From NCBI RefSeq assembly GCF_025717555.1, contig NZ_JAJIRP010000011.1:1-64000 (forward strand): a stretch of DNA of 64,000 nt, read 5' to 3'. The notes under the pieces are model-generated. The model did no database searches, was not told where the DNA came from, and was given only the letters and a program-made list of their open reading frames with translations. This DNA comes from Paucibacter sp. B2R-40. GTDB taxonomy: Bacteria > Pseudomonadota > Gammaproteobacteria > Burkholderiales > Burkholderiaceae_C. Of this stretch, positions 41,366 through 51,000 are shown piece by piece; positions within the stretch are counted from its first letter, which is position 1, and the number at the start of each line of letters is the position of its first letter. Both the position numbers and the translations under genes were made by a program.

Positions 41366-43542
41366 CACGAACTCTCCTTCTCAAGCGCTGGTCTTGTGGC
41401 GTCGCCCAGTTGGCGCTCCTGCAAGGCCAGCGCCAACGTAGCGAACAATTCATCGACCCGAATCGGTTTGGTCAGGTAGCGGAAGAAACCCGCCTCCAGG
41501 CCCTTGGCAATGTCGCGCGGCATCGCGTTGGCGCTCAACGCAATCACTGGAATAGCCGCGGTCAAGGCATTGGCGCGCAGCACTTGCAAGGCTTGAAAGC
41601 CATTGATGCCGGGCAGATTGATGTCCATCAGAATGACCTCGGGCAAGGCCGTCAATGCCAGCTCCAAGCCTTGACGCCCATCGCGCGCCTTCAGCAGGCG
41701 CAAGTCGGCACGCCTTGCCAAGAGCCTTTCAATCAAGAGCATATTGGCCGGGTTGTCCTCCACATACAGCAAGGTGGCCACACCCGCCGGCGCCTGCTCA
41801 GGCGCCCCGGGCGGACTTGCCAGGTGGTTGGTGACGGCGTCCAACTGCGGGGCATCGGCTTGCTGCAACTCGATCCAGAACACGCTGCCAACCCCCGGCT
41901 GGCTGCGCACGCCGATCTCGCCGCCCATCAGTTCCATCAGGCGCTTGCTGACGACCAGACCGATGCCGGTTCCTTCGGTCGCGCCGCCTTCTTGGCCGAG
42001 GCGGTTGAAGGGTTGAAACAATTGTTCGATCGCCGCCGCGCTCAGCCCTTCGCCATCGTCTTCGACGCTCAGGCGCAAACGCCCGCCCACTGCGCCAAGG
42101 GCCGGCATGCATTTCACCCGCACCTCACCGCCGCTGCGGTTGTACTTGATCGCGTTGGAGAGCAGATTGATCAGCACCTGCTTGACCCGGGTGCGGTCGG
42201 CGGTGATGAAGGCCGGGCCCTCGGGTGCGGTGAAGTTCATCCTGATGCCGGCGCGCTGCGCCTGCGCTTCCATCATCGCCTGGCAATCCAGCAAGACCTC
42301 GGCCAGCGACATCGGTTCGGGCGACAGCGACAGCTTGCCCGACTCGATCAAGGCCAGGTCAAGAATCTCGTTGATCAGCTCCAGCAAGTACCAGCCGGCC
42401 TGCAGAATCTGATCGATGCTGGCCTGCTGGCTGGGCGCGGGCAGCGGCTCGCCGGTCTCCATCAGCTGTGCAAAGCCCAGAATCGCATTCAGCGGCGAGC
42501 GCAGCTCGTGGCTCATGCTGGAGAGGAAATCTGATTTGGCCTGATTGGCCTTTTCCGCCACCACCTTGGCGCTGCCCAGCGCCACATTGACATCCTGCAA
42601 CACCAGATCGAGCGCCTTGCGCTCGGTGATGTCGCGCGCGGCGGCAAACACGCCTTGCAGATTGCGGTCGCGGTCGTAGAAGGTCGTGGCGTTATAGGAC
42701 ACGACGGTTTGCTTGCCGTCGCGCGCCAGCGCGGTCAGCTCGTAATTGGTGACCTTGTTCTCGGCCAGCACCCGCTTGATGCCGGCCTCGGCGCGCAGCG
42801 GGTCAGTGAAATAGTTTTTGAACGGCGCGCCGATCAGCTCATCGCGGGTGCAGCCGGTCAGCGCCTCCATCTGCTTGTTGACGTCGGAGATGATGCCGGC
42901 CGGGTCGGTGGTCATGATCGCGTCGATGTTCGCTTCGATCAAAGAGCGGGTGTAGAACTGCTGGTCGCGCAGGCGTTGATCGAGCTTTTTGCGCTCTTCC
43001 TCGATCTGCTTGCGCGCGGTGTTGTCGGTGCCGATCAGCAGATAGCCAATGATGGCGCCGGCCGCGTCGCGCAGCGCCGTCACCGACACCACGGCCGGGA
43101 AGCGGCTGCCGTCCTTGCGGATGTAGGTCAGCTCATAGATATCTTCGATGCCGCGCGAGGCCTTGAACACCAGCGCCTCAAAGCCCGGCGTGATGGTGGT
43201 GCCCAGCTCCTGGCTGAGTGCTTCGGCACGCGCAATCACTTCGAGCGGATCGGAGATGTCGGCCGGGGTGATTTTGTTCATCACATCGGCGGCGGCAAAG
43301 CCCAGCATGCGTTCGGCGCCGACATTGAAGAGCTGGATCACGCCTTTCTCGTCGGTCGCGATGCTGGAGAAATTGGCGCTGTTGAGGATGGCGTTTTGCA
43401 GCGCGCCGGTCTTGAGCAGGGCGGCCTGGCGACGCTGCTCGGCGCTCAGGGCCGAGCCGATCCCGACACCGGCATCGCCGTCATCTTCGGCATCGGCAAA
43501 ATCCTGCGCCGCTGGCGCAAGGGGTAAGACAGCGTCGAACAT
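41365..43542 (-). CDS. PAS-PAS hybrid histidine kinase
   Basis: The 725-residue protein has no membrane segment. Two PAS/PAC domains (about 45-185 and 195-310) precede a HisKA domain with FLSSMSHELRSPLNAILGF. An HATPase domain follows, with NLLSNAIKYNRSGG, DDGEGLSAAAIEQLF and TGIGLVVSKRL. A C-terminal receiver has LLYVEDNPANM and VILMDINLPGING. It would sense a cytosolic redox or small-molecule cue through PAS and pass phosphate to its own receiver and perhaps to the next gene product. Its leader holds a 16-bp palindrome and two CATCGGTCGA copies. Confidence 0.92.
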   Translation of the reverse strand: MFDAVLPLAPAAQDFADAEDDGDAGVGIGSALSAEQRRQAALLKTGALQNAILNSANFSSIATDEKGVIQLFNVGAERMLGFAAADVMNKITPADISDPLEVIARAEALSQELGTTITPGFEALVFKASRGIEDIYELTYIRKDGSRFPAVVSVTALRDAAGAIIGYLLIGTDNTARKQIEEERKKLDQRLRDQQFYTRSLIEANIDAIMTTDPAGIISDVNKQMEALTGCTRDELIGAPFKNYFTDPLRAEAGIKRVLAENKVTNYELTALARDGKQTVVSYNATTFYDRDRNLQGVFAAARDITERKALDLVLQDVNVALGSAKVVAEKANQAKSDFLSSMSHELRSPLNAILGFAQLMETGEPLPAPSQQASIDQILQAGWYLLELINEILDLALIESGKLSLSPEPMSLAEVLLDCQAMMEAQAQRAGIRMNFTAPEGPAFITADRTRVKQVLINLLSNAIKYNRSGGEVRVKCMPALGAVGGRLRLSVEDDGEGLSAAAIEQLFQPFNRLGQEGGATEGTGIGLVVSKRLMELMGGEIGVRSQPGVGSVFWIELQQADAPQLDAVTNHLASPPGAPEQAPAGVATLLYVEDNPANMLLIERLLARRADLRLLKARDGRQGLELALTALPEVILMDINLPGINGFQALQVLRANALTAAIPVIALSANAMPRDIAKGLEAGFFRYLTKPIRVDELFATLALALQERQLGDATRPALEKESS

Positions 43543-43570
43543 GGTGGCAATCCTCGAAAAGCGTACACAA

Positions 43571-43586
43571 AGCCCGGATCCGGGCT
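43571..43586. repeat. palindrome AGCCCGGATCCGGGCT
   Basis: A perfect 16-bp palindrome 29 bases upstream of the hybrid kinase start. In RNA it would form a hairpin in the leader. It is followed upstream by direct repeats CATCGGTCGA at 43593-43602 and 43609-43618, 16 bases apart, which could be regulator sites. Confidence 0.5.
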
Positions 43587-43703
43587 AACGCTCATCGGTC
43601 GACCCAGCCATCGGTCGAACGAACAAGGCGGCAAACGAAAACAAGCGCCCGACCCCTTTTGAAGTCGAGCGCCTGCATATTCGCCTGCGATGGTTCGGCC
43701 GTC

Positions 43704-43719
43704 TGTACGCTGACGCACA
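43704..43719. promoter_or_regulatory. palindromic motif between hybrid kinase and CsbD genes
   Basis: TGTACGCTGACGCACA, whose reverse complement TGTGCGTCAGCGTACA matches the shared motif exactly. It is 162 bases upstream of the hybrid kinase start and 28 bases past the CsbD stop, so the kinase operon is the likely target. Confidence 0.45.
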
Positions 43720-43746
43720 TAGGCCGGCAATCGCCAAAATAACTGT

Positions 43747-43971
43747 CTACTTAGCCGGCGTGAACCAGTCTTCGGTGGCGGAACGCTCCCAAGCACCGAT
43801 CTGGGCCTCGGCCTCATCCTTGGCCACGCCGTAACGCTCCTGGATCTTGCCGGCCAAGATTTCGCGCCGACCGGCGACGACATCAAAGTCATCCTTGCTC
43901 AGCTTGCCCCATTGCTCGGTGGCGCGGCCACTGAGCTGTTTCCAATTGCCTTCGATGCGATCCCAATTCAT
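43747..43971 (-). CDS. CsbD-family stress protein
   Basis: The 74-residue protein begins MNWDRIEGNWKQLSGRATEQWGKL, the typical CsbD opening, and continues with repeats rich in charged residues and glycine. CsbD proteins are small, abundant general-stress proteins of unknown mechanism, probably largely disordered in solution. It is the last of three small leftward stress genes (ferritin-like, BON, CsbD) with short gaps between them. Confidence 0.92.
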   Translation of the reverse strand: MNWDRIEGNWKQLSGRATEQWGKLSKDDFDVVAGRREILAGKIQERYGVAKDEAEAQIGAWERSATEDWFTPAK

Positions 43972-44004
43972 GGCTGACTCCCTAACAATTGTCGATTTGA
44001 AACT

Positions 44005-44328
44005 TCAAGGACGAACCGTGATTTCGTTCTTGACGGCCTTCACGCCATTGACCTTCCAGGTCAGGCTTTGGGCCGTGTCTTTTTCTTTCTGGTTCTTGGC
44101 GAAGCCGGACAGCATCACTGTGCCCTTCATCGTTTCAACGCTGATGGCGGCGGCGTCGACTTCGGTGTTTTCCACGAAGCGGGCCTTGACGGCGGTGGTG
44201 ATCGCGCTGTCATCGATATAGGCGCCGACCGGCTCCTGGCCGCGCGTAACGGCGCAGCCGGTGGCCGACAACAGGGCGACGGCGGCAACGATGCTAGCCA
44301 GCGTGTTGCGAAGATTGAGTGTGTTCAT
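44005..44328 (-). CDS. BON-domain lipoprotein
   Basis: The 107-residue protein has a signal peptide with lipobox LSATGC (Cys26) and one BON domain (about 38-105) with the usual pattern DSAITTAVKARF, VETMKGTVMLSGFA and VKNEI. BON proteins such as OsmY and DolP bind phospholipid or stabilise the envelope under stress. It lies between the ferritin-like and CsbD genes. Outer-membrane anchoring is likely because residue 2 of the mature protein is alanine and not aspartate. Confidence 0.92.
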   Translation of the reverse strand: MNTLNLRNTLASIVAAVALLSATGCAVTRGQEPVGAYIDDSAITTAVKARFVENTEVDAAAISVETMKGTVMLSGFAKNQKEKDTAQSLTWKVNGVKAVKNEITVRP

Positions 44329-44378
44329 GATGGTGAGTCTCCGGTACGGGTTGATAAATAGACAGACTGCGACTGGCC

Positions 44379-44936
44379 TTAAGCGGCCAACCAGTCCTTG
44401 AGTTCCTCGGCATGATCCTGCTCATCGCTGAGGATGCTTTCGAGCAGACGACGGGTGGTGCTGTCCTTGTCACCGATCAGCTGGATCAGCTGGCTGTAAC
44501 ACTCGATCGCAACCCGCTCGGCGATCAAGTTAGCGCGGATCATGTCCTTCAGATCGCTGGACTGGTCGTAGGCGGCGTGGCTGCGCTCGGTCAGCGTGGC
44601 GGGCGAGAAGTCGGGCGCACCGCCAAGCTGCACGATGCGCTGGGCCAGCCGGTCGGCGTGGCCTGACTCTGCATTCGCATGCACCAAAAACTCCTCGGCG
44701 ATCTTCGGCGAAGCCAGGCCCTGCGCTGTGAAATGGTGGCGTTTGTAGCGCAGCACGCAGACCAACTCGGTGGCCAGCGAGTCGTTCAAGAGCTTGACGA
44801 TCTCGCCCGCCCAAGGGCCGTAACTGGGCGTCACCGCGCCTTGATCGAGGCTGTGTTTGGCGGCCTCAACGGCCGCCATATCCAAGTGCATCGCAGGCTT
44901 CTGTTCTGCTCTATCGTGATCTTTGTGATGCGTCAT
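44379..44936 (-). CDS. bacterioferritin-like ferritin-domain protein
   Basis: The 185-residue four-helix protein has likely iron ligands in LVHANAESGHADRL, in IAERVAIECY and in LSDEQDHAEEL, as in bacterioferritin-type proteins. Such proteins store iron or detoxify peroxide. It is the first gene of the ferritin-like/BON/CsbD group. Three tandem 10-bp repeats (44951-44982) lie just before it. Confidence 0.85.
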   Translation of the reverse strand: MTHHKDHDRAEQKPAMHLDMAAVEAAKHSLDQGAVTPSYGPWAGEIVKLLNDSLATELVCVLRYKRHHFTAQGLASPKIAEEFLVHANAESGHADRLAQRIVQLGGAPDFSPATLTERSHAAYDQSSDLKDMIRANLIAERVAIECYSQLIQLIGDKDSTTRRLLESILSDEQDHAEELKDWLAA

Positions 44937-44950
44937 GGCACTGTCCTGGT

Positions 44951-44982
44951 TGAACTTGGATTAACTTGGATTGACTTGGATT
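44951..44982. repeat. three tandem 10-bp repeats (TKAACTTGGAT type)
   Basis: The unit ACTTGGATT recurs at 44953, 44963 and 44973 with a strict 10-base period, one helical turn. The array lies 15-46 bases upstream of the ferritin-like start and downstream of the glucan synthase region, so it falls in the promoter or leader of the stress genes. Confidence 0.7.
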
Positions 44983-45030
44983 AGCCCCAAGCGATAAGGC
45001 CACTTTAAGAAAATGCGTGCCGCGGGGACA

Positions 45031-48000
45031 TCAGCGCGCTTCGCCTGCCGCTGTAGGAAGAAGCCGCGCTGGGCTGTGGGCAGGCAGGCCGGCGGGTGCC
45101 GGCAAGAGCGGAATCACAAAGCTGCTGTAGGCGGGCAGCTCCGGCCAGACCAGGCTCTGGCCCGGCAGCAAGAGTTGGCCCGGCGTGGCCAGGGCCTCAG
45201 CTGGCGTCACGCGCAGCAAAACAAAATGCATCTCCCGGCCCTGGCGTTTGAGCGTCAGCTCGACGCGCGGCCAATGACTGGGCAAATAAGGCCTGAAGGA
45301 CAGTTGTAGCGCTTCCAAGCGCAGCCCGCAGATGGACTCTAGCGCCGCGCGGTGCAACCAGGCCGCCGCTCCGGTGTACCAGCTCCAGCCACCCCGCCCG
45401 ACATAGGGCGGCTGGCTGTAGACATCGCCGGCCAGCACATAGGGCTCGATCCTGTACACCGGGCCATGTACCGGATGGGCGGCCCGGTGCGCCGGGCTCA
45501 GATAGCTGAAGTAGCGGTACACCGCGTCACCGGCTGACTCGCCCGTGTCGGGCTCGGCGCTGACTTGCGCCAGCTGCGCTCTGGCCATCAAGGCCCAAAC
45601 GCCGGCATGCGAATACTGGCCGCCGTTCTCACGCACGCCGGGCGGGTAGGCCTGGATATAGCCGGCACTCGGCAGCGCATTGACCAGCGGCGGGTCCAGC
45701 AAGCGCAAGAGGCCGGCATCGGCATCGATCAGATGGGTTTGAGCGGCCGTCATGGCCATGCGCTGCAGGGCCGTCGGCGCCGCGCCCGACAGCACGCTCC
45801 AGGCCTGCGCGATCAAATCGATGCGGGCTTCTGCATTCTGGCCGCTGCCCAGCGGCTCGCCGTCGTCAAAGAAGGCGCGCTTGAACCATTGACCGTCCCA
45901 GGCTGGCCCGATCAGTGCCGAGCGCCAGCCCGCAGCGGCCGACTCCCAAGTGGCAGCACGGAAAGTCTCGCCGCGCGCCCGCGCCAGCGGCGCAAAATCA
46001 GCCACCACCCGGCATAAAAACCAGCCCAGCCAAACCGATTCACCGCGCCCCTCGATGCCGACCCGGTTCATGCCGTCGTTCCAGTCGCCGCTGCCCATCA
46101 GCGGCAGGCCATGCACGCCGACGCGCAAGCTGCGGTCCAGCGTGCGCGCCGCATGCTCATAGACCGAGGCGGCCTCAAGGCTTTCGGTCGGCGTGTAGTA
46201 AGCATCCTCGGCGCCGAGCGAAATCGGCGCGCCATCCAGAAAAGGCACGCTTTGATCGAGCAGGCCGGCGTCGCCGCTGCTGCGCAGGTAATGCGCGCAG
46301 GCCAGTGGCAACCACAGCAGATCGTCCGAGAAATGCGTGCGCACGCCGGCGCCCATGGGGCTGTGCCACCAATGCTGGACATCCCCTTCAACGAATTGAC
46401 GCGAGGCGCACAGCACGATTTGCTGGCGCAGCATGGCCGGTGCGGCCCAGGCCAGCGCCATCGCGTCTTGCAGTTGATCGCGAAAGCCGGTGGCGCCGCC
46501 GGCTTGGTAAAAGCCCGCCTTGGCCCAGAGCCGGCAGGCCAGGGTTTGATACAGCAACCAGCGGTTCACCATCGCATCAAACAGGGGGTCAGGTGTTGAT
46601 AACTGGGTCGCGCCCAGCAAGTCATCCCAGCTGGCTTGCGTGGCGGCCAGGCGCTGCGCGGCAGACACGGCAGCGGCCTGTTCGGCCAGTTGCAGCGCGG
46701 CGGCCGGGCTGGCGCCATAGCCGAGCAAAAACACCCGGCGCGCACTGGCGCCCGGCGCCAGCTGCAACGCGGTCGACAGGGCCGCACAAGGGTCCAGGCC
46801 GGCGCCCTCGCGCTTGCCGAAAAAATCGGGCAAGACCAAACGGCCGCGCGCATCGAAGAACTCGCGCCGATCGCAGGTCCAGTCCACGCTTTCGGCGTTG
46901 TGGCCTGCTTTGGCATGCGACTCCGTCGGCGCGGCCAGGGCGAGGAAGGCGGTACCCGCGCCAAAGCCCTGCGCTTGCTCGGCTTGCGTCGCCAGCAAAG
47001 TGTTCAGGCGCCTATCGCCGGCCCGTGTCGGCTTGGCCGTCGTCAGCAAGCTGCTGCGGTCCGCGCGGTTGGCGCCGAGCAGCCATTCCGCCATGCCGAC
47101 CACGCGCAGCGACAAGTTGCGGCTGCCATGGTTGACGAAGGCCAGTTCGATCTGCTTGACCGAAGTCAGCGCATCGGTGCACCAGGTCGCCGTCACTGCC
47201 AGATCGCCGTGCCTGTGCTTGATCACGCTGAAGCCCTGGCCATGCGTCACTTCGTAACTGACGTCGACCGCCCCCCAGGCGCCCGGCGCCACGCTCCAGG
47301 CCGCCTGCGTGCTCAAGTCCTGCAGCAAAAACCACTCGCCCGGCAGGTCAGCGACCGCATCATTCGACCAAGGCGTGAGCTGGTTCATGCGGCTGTTCAA
47401 GGCCCAGCTATAGCCGCCGCCGGCCTCGGAGATATGGGCCCCGAAGTCGCGGTTGGCCAGCACATTGATCCAGGGCCGCAGCGGCCTGCGAAGCGCGTCG
47501 ATCTTGAACTTGAACTCACCTTGTTCAGGCGAGCCCTGCGCGCCAAATTGACCTTGGAACTGCGGCAAGTCCGGCGCCATATTGCTGCCATGCTCGGGGC
47601 CGACCGCCGTCATCGAGCCCTCAAGCCGCGCGTCCAGCGCTTGCTCATGCTGCTCCAGCCAGTCCGCAATATGGTGTGGCAGCGGTCGGCCGTCGGCGTG
47701 CAGCCGCAAGCAGGCCAGCGTACGCAAGCTGCTCAACTCGGCGTCCGTCAGTTCATCAGCGCGCAGCACATGCAAGCCGCACAAGCCCTGAGCGGCCGAT
47801 TCGCCGGCCTGGTTCTCGGCCAAATGACGTTCACGCAACGCCATCAGCTCGCGCTGCAAGGCCATCAAGTAGGAGGCCGGCTCGGCATTGATGATCACCA
47901 GATCACAGGCAACGCCGCCCCAGGACCACAGCCGCAGCGCCTTGGCCAGCGTGCGCAGCAGGCCCAGGCCCTGCAGCACGCCGGCCGAGACCAGAATCAG

Positions 48001-51000
48001 CGGCTTGTCGCCCGAGATGCCGAAGCGCCACAGCTGGCGGCGGTCACAGCTCGGCGTGGCCGCCGGCAGCGCTGCGCCCGGGTCGAGAGGCAAGGCACTC
48101 TGCGGCCGCGTCAAGGTCAGCACCAGCGCGGTCGTCACCGACTGCAGCGCGGCCAAGTTCTCGGCGCTCAGGCCCAACGCGCGCAGCCGAATGCCGGTCA
48201 GCGTGGCCGACATCAGCGTGGCCCGCTGCACATGGCTGGGCTGGCGGTATTTGTCGATGATGGCGTCCAGCCTGGCGCGGCTGTCGCAAGCGGCAGTGGC
48301 GAAGGTCAGCACCACCTTGGCCTGCGGGCCGACGCGCACCCTTGCGGCCAGCGCGCAGACCGGATCCAGGCCGGTGTCCTGGTGCGCCCGCATACCCGGC
48401 TCGGCGGTGGCCGGCGTCTCGAAATCAGCCAGCGGCTGGCCGGCCTGGCGGTTGCGGCCCAGCCACTGCTGGCGGTCGGTCTGGCAGCGCAGGCCCAAGA
48501 GATGGGGCCCGCCATCGGCCAGAAAATGCGCCGCCAGCAGACCCTGCTCGCTGGCCAGGCGCGGCTTGCGCTCGAACAGCAGCGCTTGGTCCTCGGCCTG
48601 CCATTCGGCGCGCAGGAACAGGTTTGAGAAGGCGGGATGCGCTTCGTCGGCGCGTGGCTCGGCCAGCGTCACCTCAAAGGCCGAGATCAACTCGAACTCC
48701 AAGCTGCGCTCGCTCAAGTTTCGCAACTCGACCTGGCGAAACTCGATGTCGTCCTCGGGGCTGACCCAGACCGTGGTTTGGACCTGCAGTTGCGGCCAGA
48801 CAGCCTCGAAGCACACGGTGTCAGCGTGAAAGGTGCTGCGGTACTGGGCGGCCGGATCGGGCGCCGGATGCTGGGTGATGGACACCAGCCCGGCACGGCC
48901 GCCCGTCGTCGCCAAGCCGCGCAGATAGAAAAAGCTGCCCAGCGTATCGCGCAAGGCGTCATCGCGCCAGCGGCTGATGCCGATCCGGCCCCAGCGGCTC
49001 CAACCCGCGCCATTGGCGCGCAGTGACACGCTGTAGCGCCCGTTGGACAACAGATGGGTGGGCGCCACGGCGGTCTCCCCCGGCAGCACCTCGCGCAAGA
49101 GGCTGGGCGCGCGCACCTCGCGGGGCTGCTGCACCCAGCCCTGCGGTGGTTCAAACAGCGCCGAGACCTCGCGTGGCGCGCGCTCATGCAGCAGCGAGGC
49201 CACCGCTTCGATAGGTGCCGGCGCCATGCCCCAGCGCTGCGCCACGCCGCCCAGCAAGACATTGGCCAGCGCCACGAGGCTCATGCCTTGGTGGTGGGCC
49301 ATCAAGGTGCTGACTGCGGTAAAGCGGGCGCTGCCGCTCTGGCGCGCGGGTGTGTAGTCGAGTGCTTCGATGAAGCCGTAGCGACCACGCACGCGCCCCA
49401 AGGACTCCAGCATGGCGAAATTGCGGCAGGCGGCCTGCGGCGCTATCTGCGCGGCCAGCGCGGTCGCATAGGGCGCGATCACCAGCTCCTCGGCCGGCGT
49501 GCGGCGTAGCGCCAACCGGGGCACCCCTTGCGGCGCGTACTGGTAGGCCAGCGTGTAGTCGCGCCCGGCATAGGCCGACTCGGAAATCCCCCAGGGCGTT
49601 TGATTCAGCTCGGCGTAGCGGATCTGCTCCAGCAATGCCGCCAGACAGGCCTCGCGCAAGACGCTGCCATGCGGTTCGTCCAGCACCAGGCTGGGCATCA
49701 GATATTCGAACATCGAGCCCGACCACGAGCGCAGGCCGGCCGCCGTCGCCACGGCGAAAAACGGCCGCCCCAGCGCCCCCCAATGGCGCACCGGCACATC
49801 GCCCTTGGCGACCGCAAACAGGCTGGTCAGGCGCGATTCCGAGGCCAGCAAATCGTAAAAACCCGAGTCCAGCTGCTGCTCGGCGACGCGGTAACCAATA
49901 TGGAACAGGTGGCGCTTGGGGTGGTAGAGAAATTTGAAATCGGCCTCGCCGGCCAGGCGCTCAAAGGCCTCGGCCAGCGCCAGCAAACGCTGTGCGGCAA
50001 GCGGCCGGTCGGTCGCGCGCAAGTCCAGGGTGGTCGAGTGACGCGTGGCCCGCAGATCGGCCAAGCACCAGCGCAGCTGCAGGCGCAGCGAGGCCGCGCC
50101 GCCGCAGCGCCCGGCCAGCAATGGCCTGAGCCGATTCTGCGCAGCCTGCAGCGCGCGCGCGCTCGCCTGGCCATCAAACGGGGCCTTCGCCAGCGCGCGG
50201 CAGGCTTGGGCCGCAGCAAATAAATGACCGCAGAGATTGCCGCTGTCCACGGTGGACACATATCTGGGCAGCAGCGCTGCGCCACGCTCGGTGTCATACC
50301 AATTCAAAAAATGACCGTGGTAGCGCTCCAACTCGCCCATGCTGGACAGCGTCGCCTCCAGCCGGCTCAGCAGGTCCTGCGTGCCAATCCAGCCGAACTC
50401 GCGTGCGCAGGCCGTCGCCAGCAGGTACAGGCCGATATTGGTCGGCGAGGTACGGTGCGCCAGCATGTCTTGCGGGTCCAGCTGCAGATTGTCGGGCGGC
50501 AGGTAGCGGTCGCCGGGACCTATGCAGCGCTCGAAAAACCGCCAGGTGTCGCGCGCAATGCCCTGCAGGTAAATTTGTTCGGCCAACAAGAGCTCAGGCT
50601 GCTCACATGCCAGATTAGGTCGACTGACCCACCAACTGACGAGCGGTGCGGCGAACCAGGCCAGGCAGAACAGTCCCGCCAGGTAGGGATGAATATTGCC
50701 GACCATCGCCAAGCCAGCCCACAAGCACAGCGCCAGCAAGGGGGCCCGCCAATGCTGGCGCAGCACCGCCGGCAGACTCGTTTTGGCGGCGGCCTGCGCG
50801 CTCGCGGCAGTGGTCCATTGCAGCAGCAGGCGGCGGCTGAAGAGCATGCGGTAAAGCGCCCTGATGACGGCGTCCAAGGCCATCAAGGCATGCTGCAGCA
50901 ACTGGCCCAGCAACCACAGGCCGCTGAACAGCGCGCGCAGCAGGTCGGTCGCCGCACGGGCGTAGAAATGGCGCAGTGCGAGATCATCCCGACTCGGCGC

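Noticed and set aside
46636-48627. Very long open frame opposite the glucan synthase (663 codons)
   Set aside because: It is a low-stop shadow of a GC-rich gene: rich in Arg/Gln/Ala/Gly, no domain, no ribosome site, and it lies wholly inside a strongly conserved gene.
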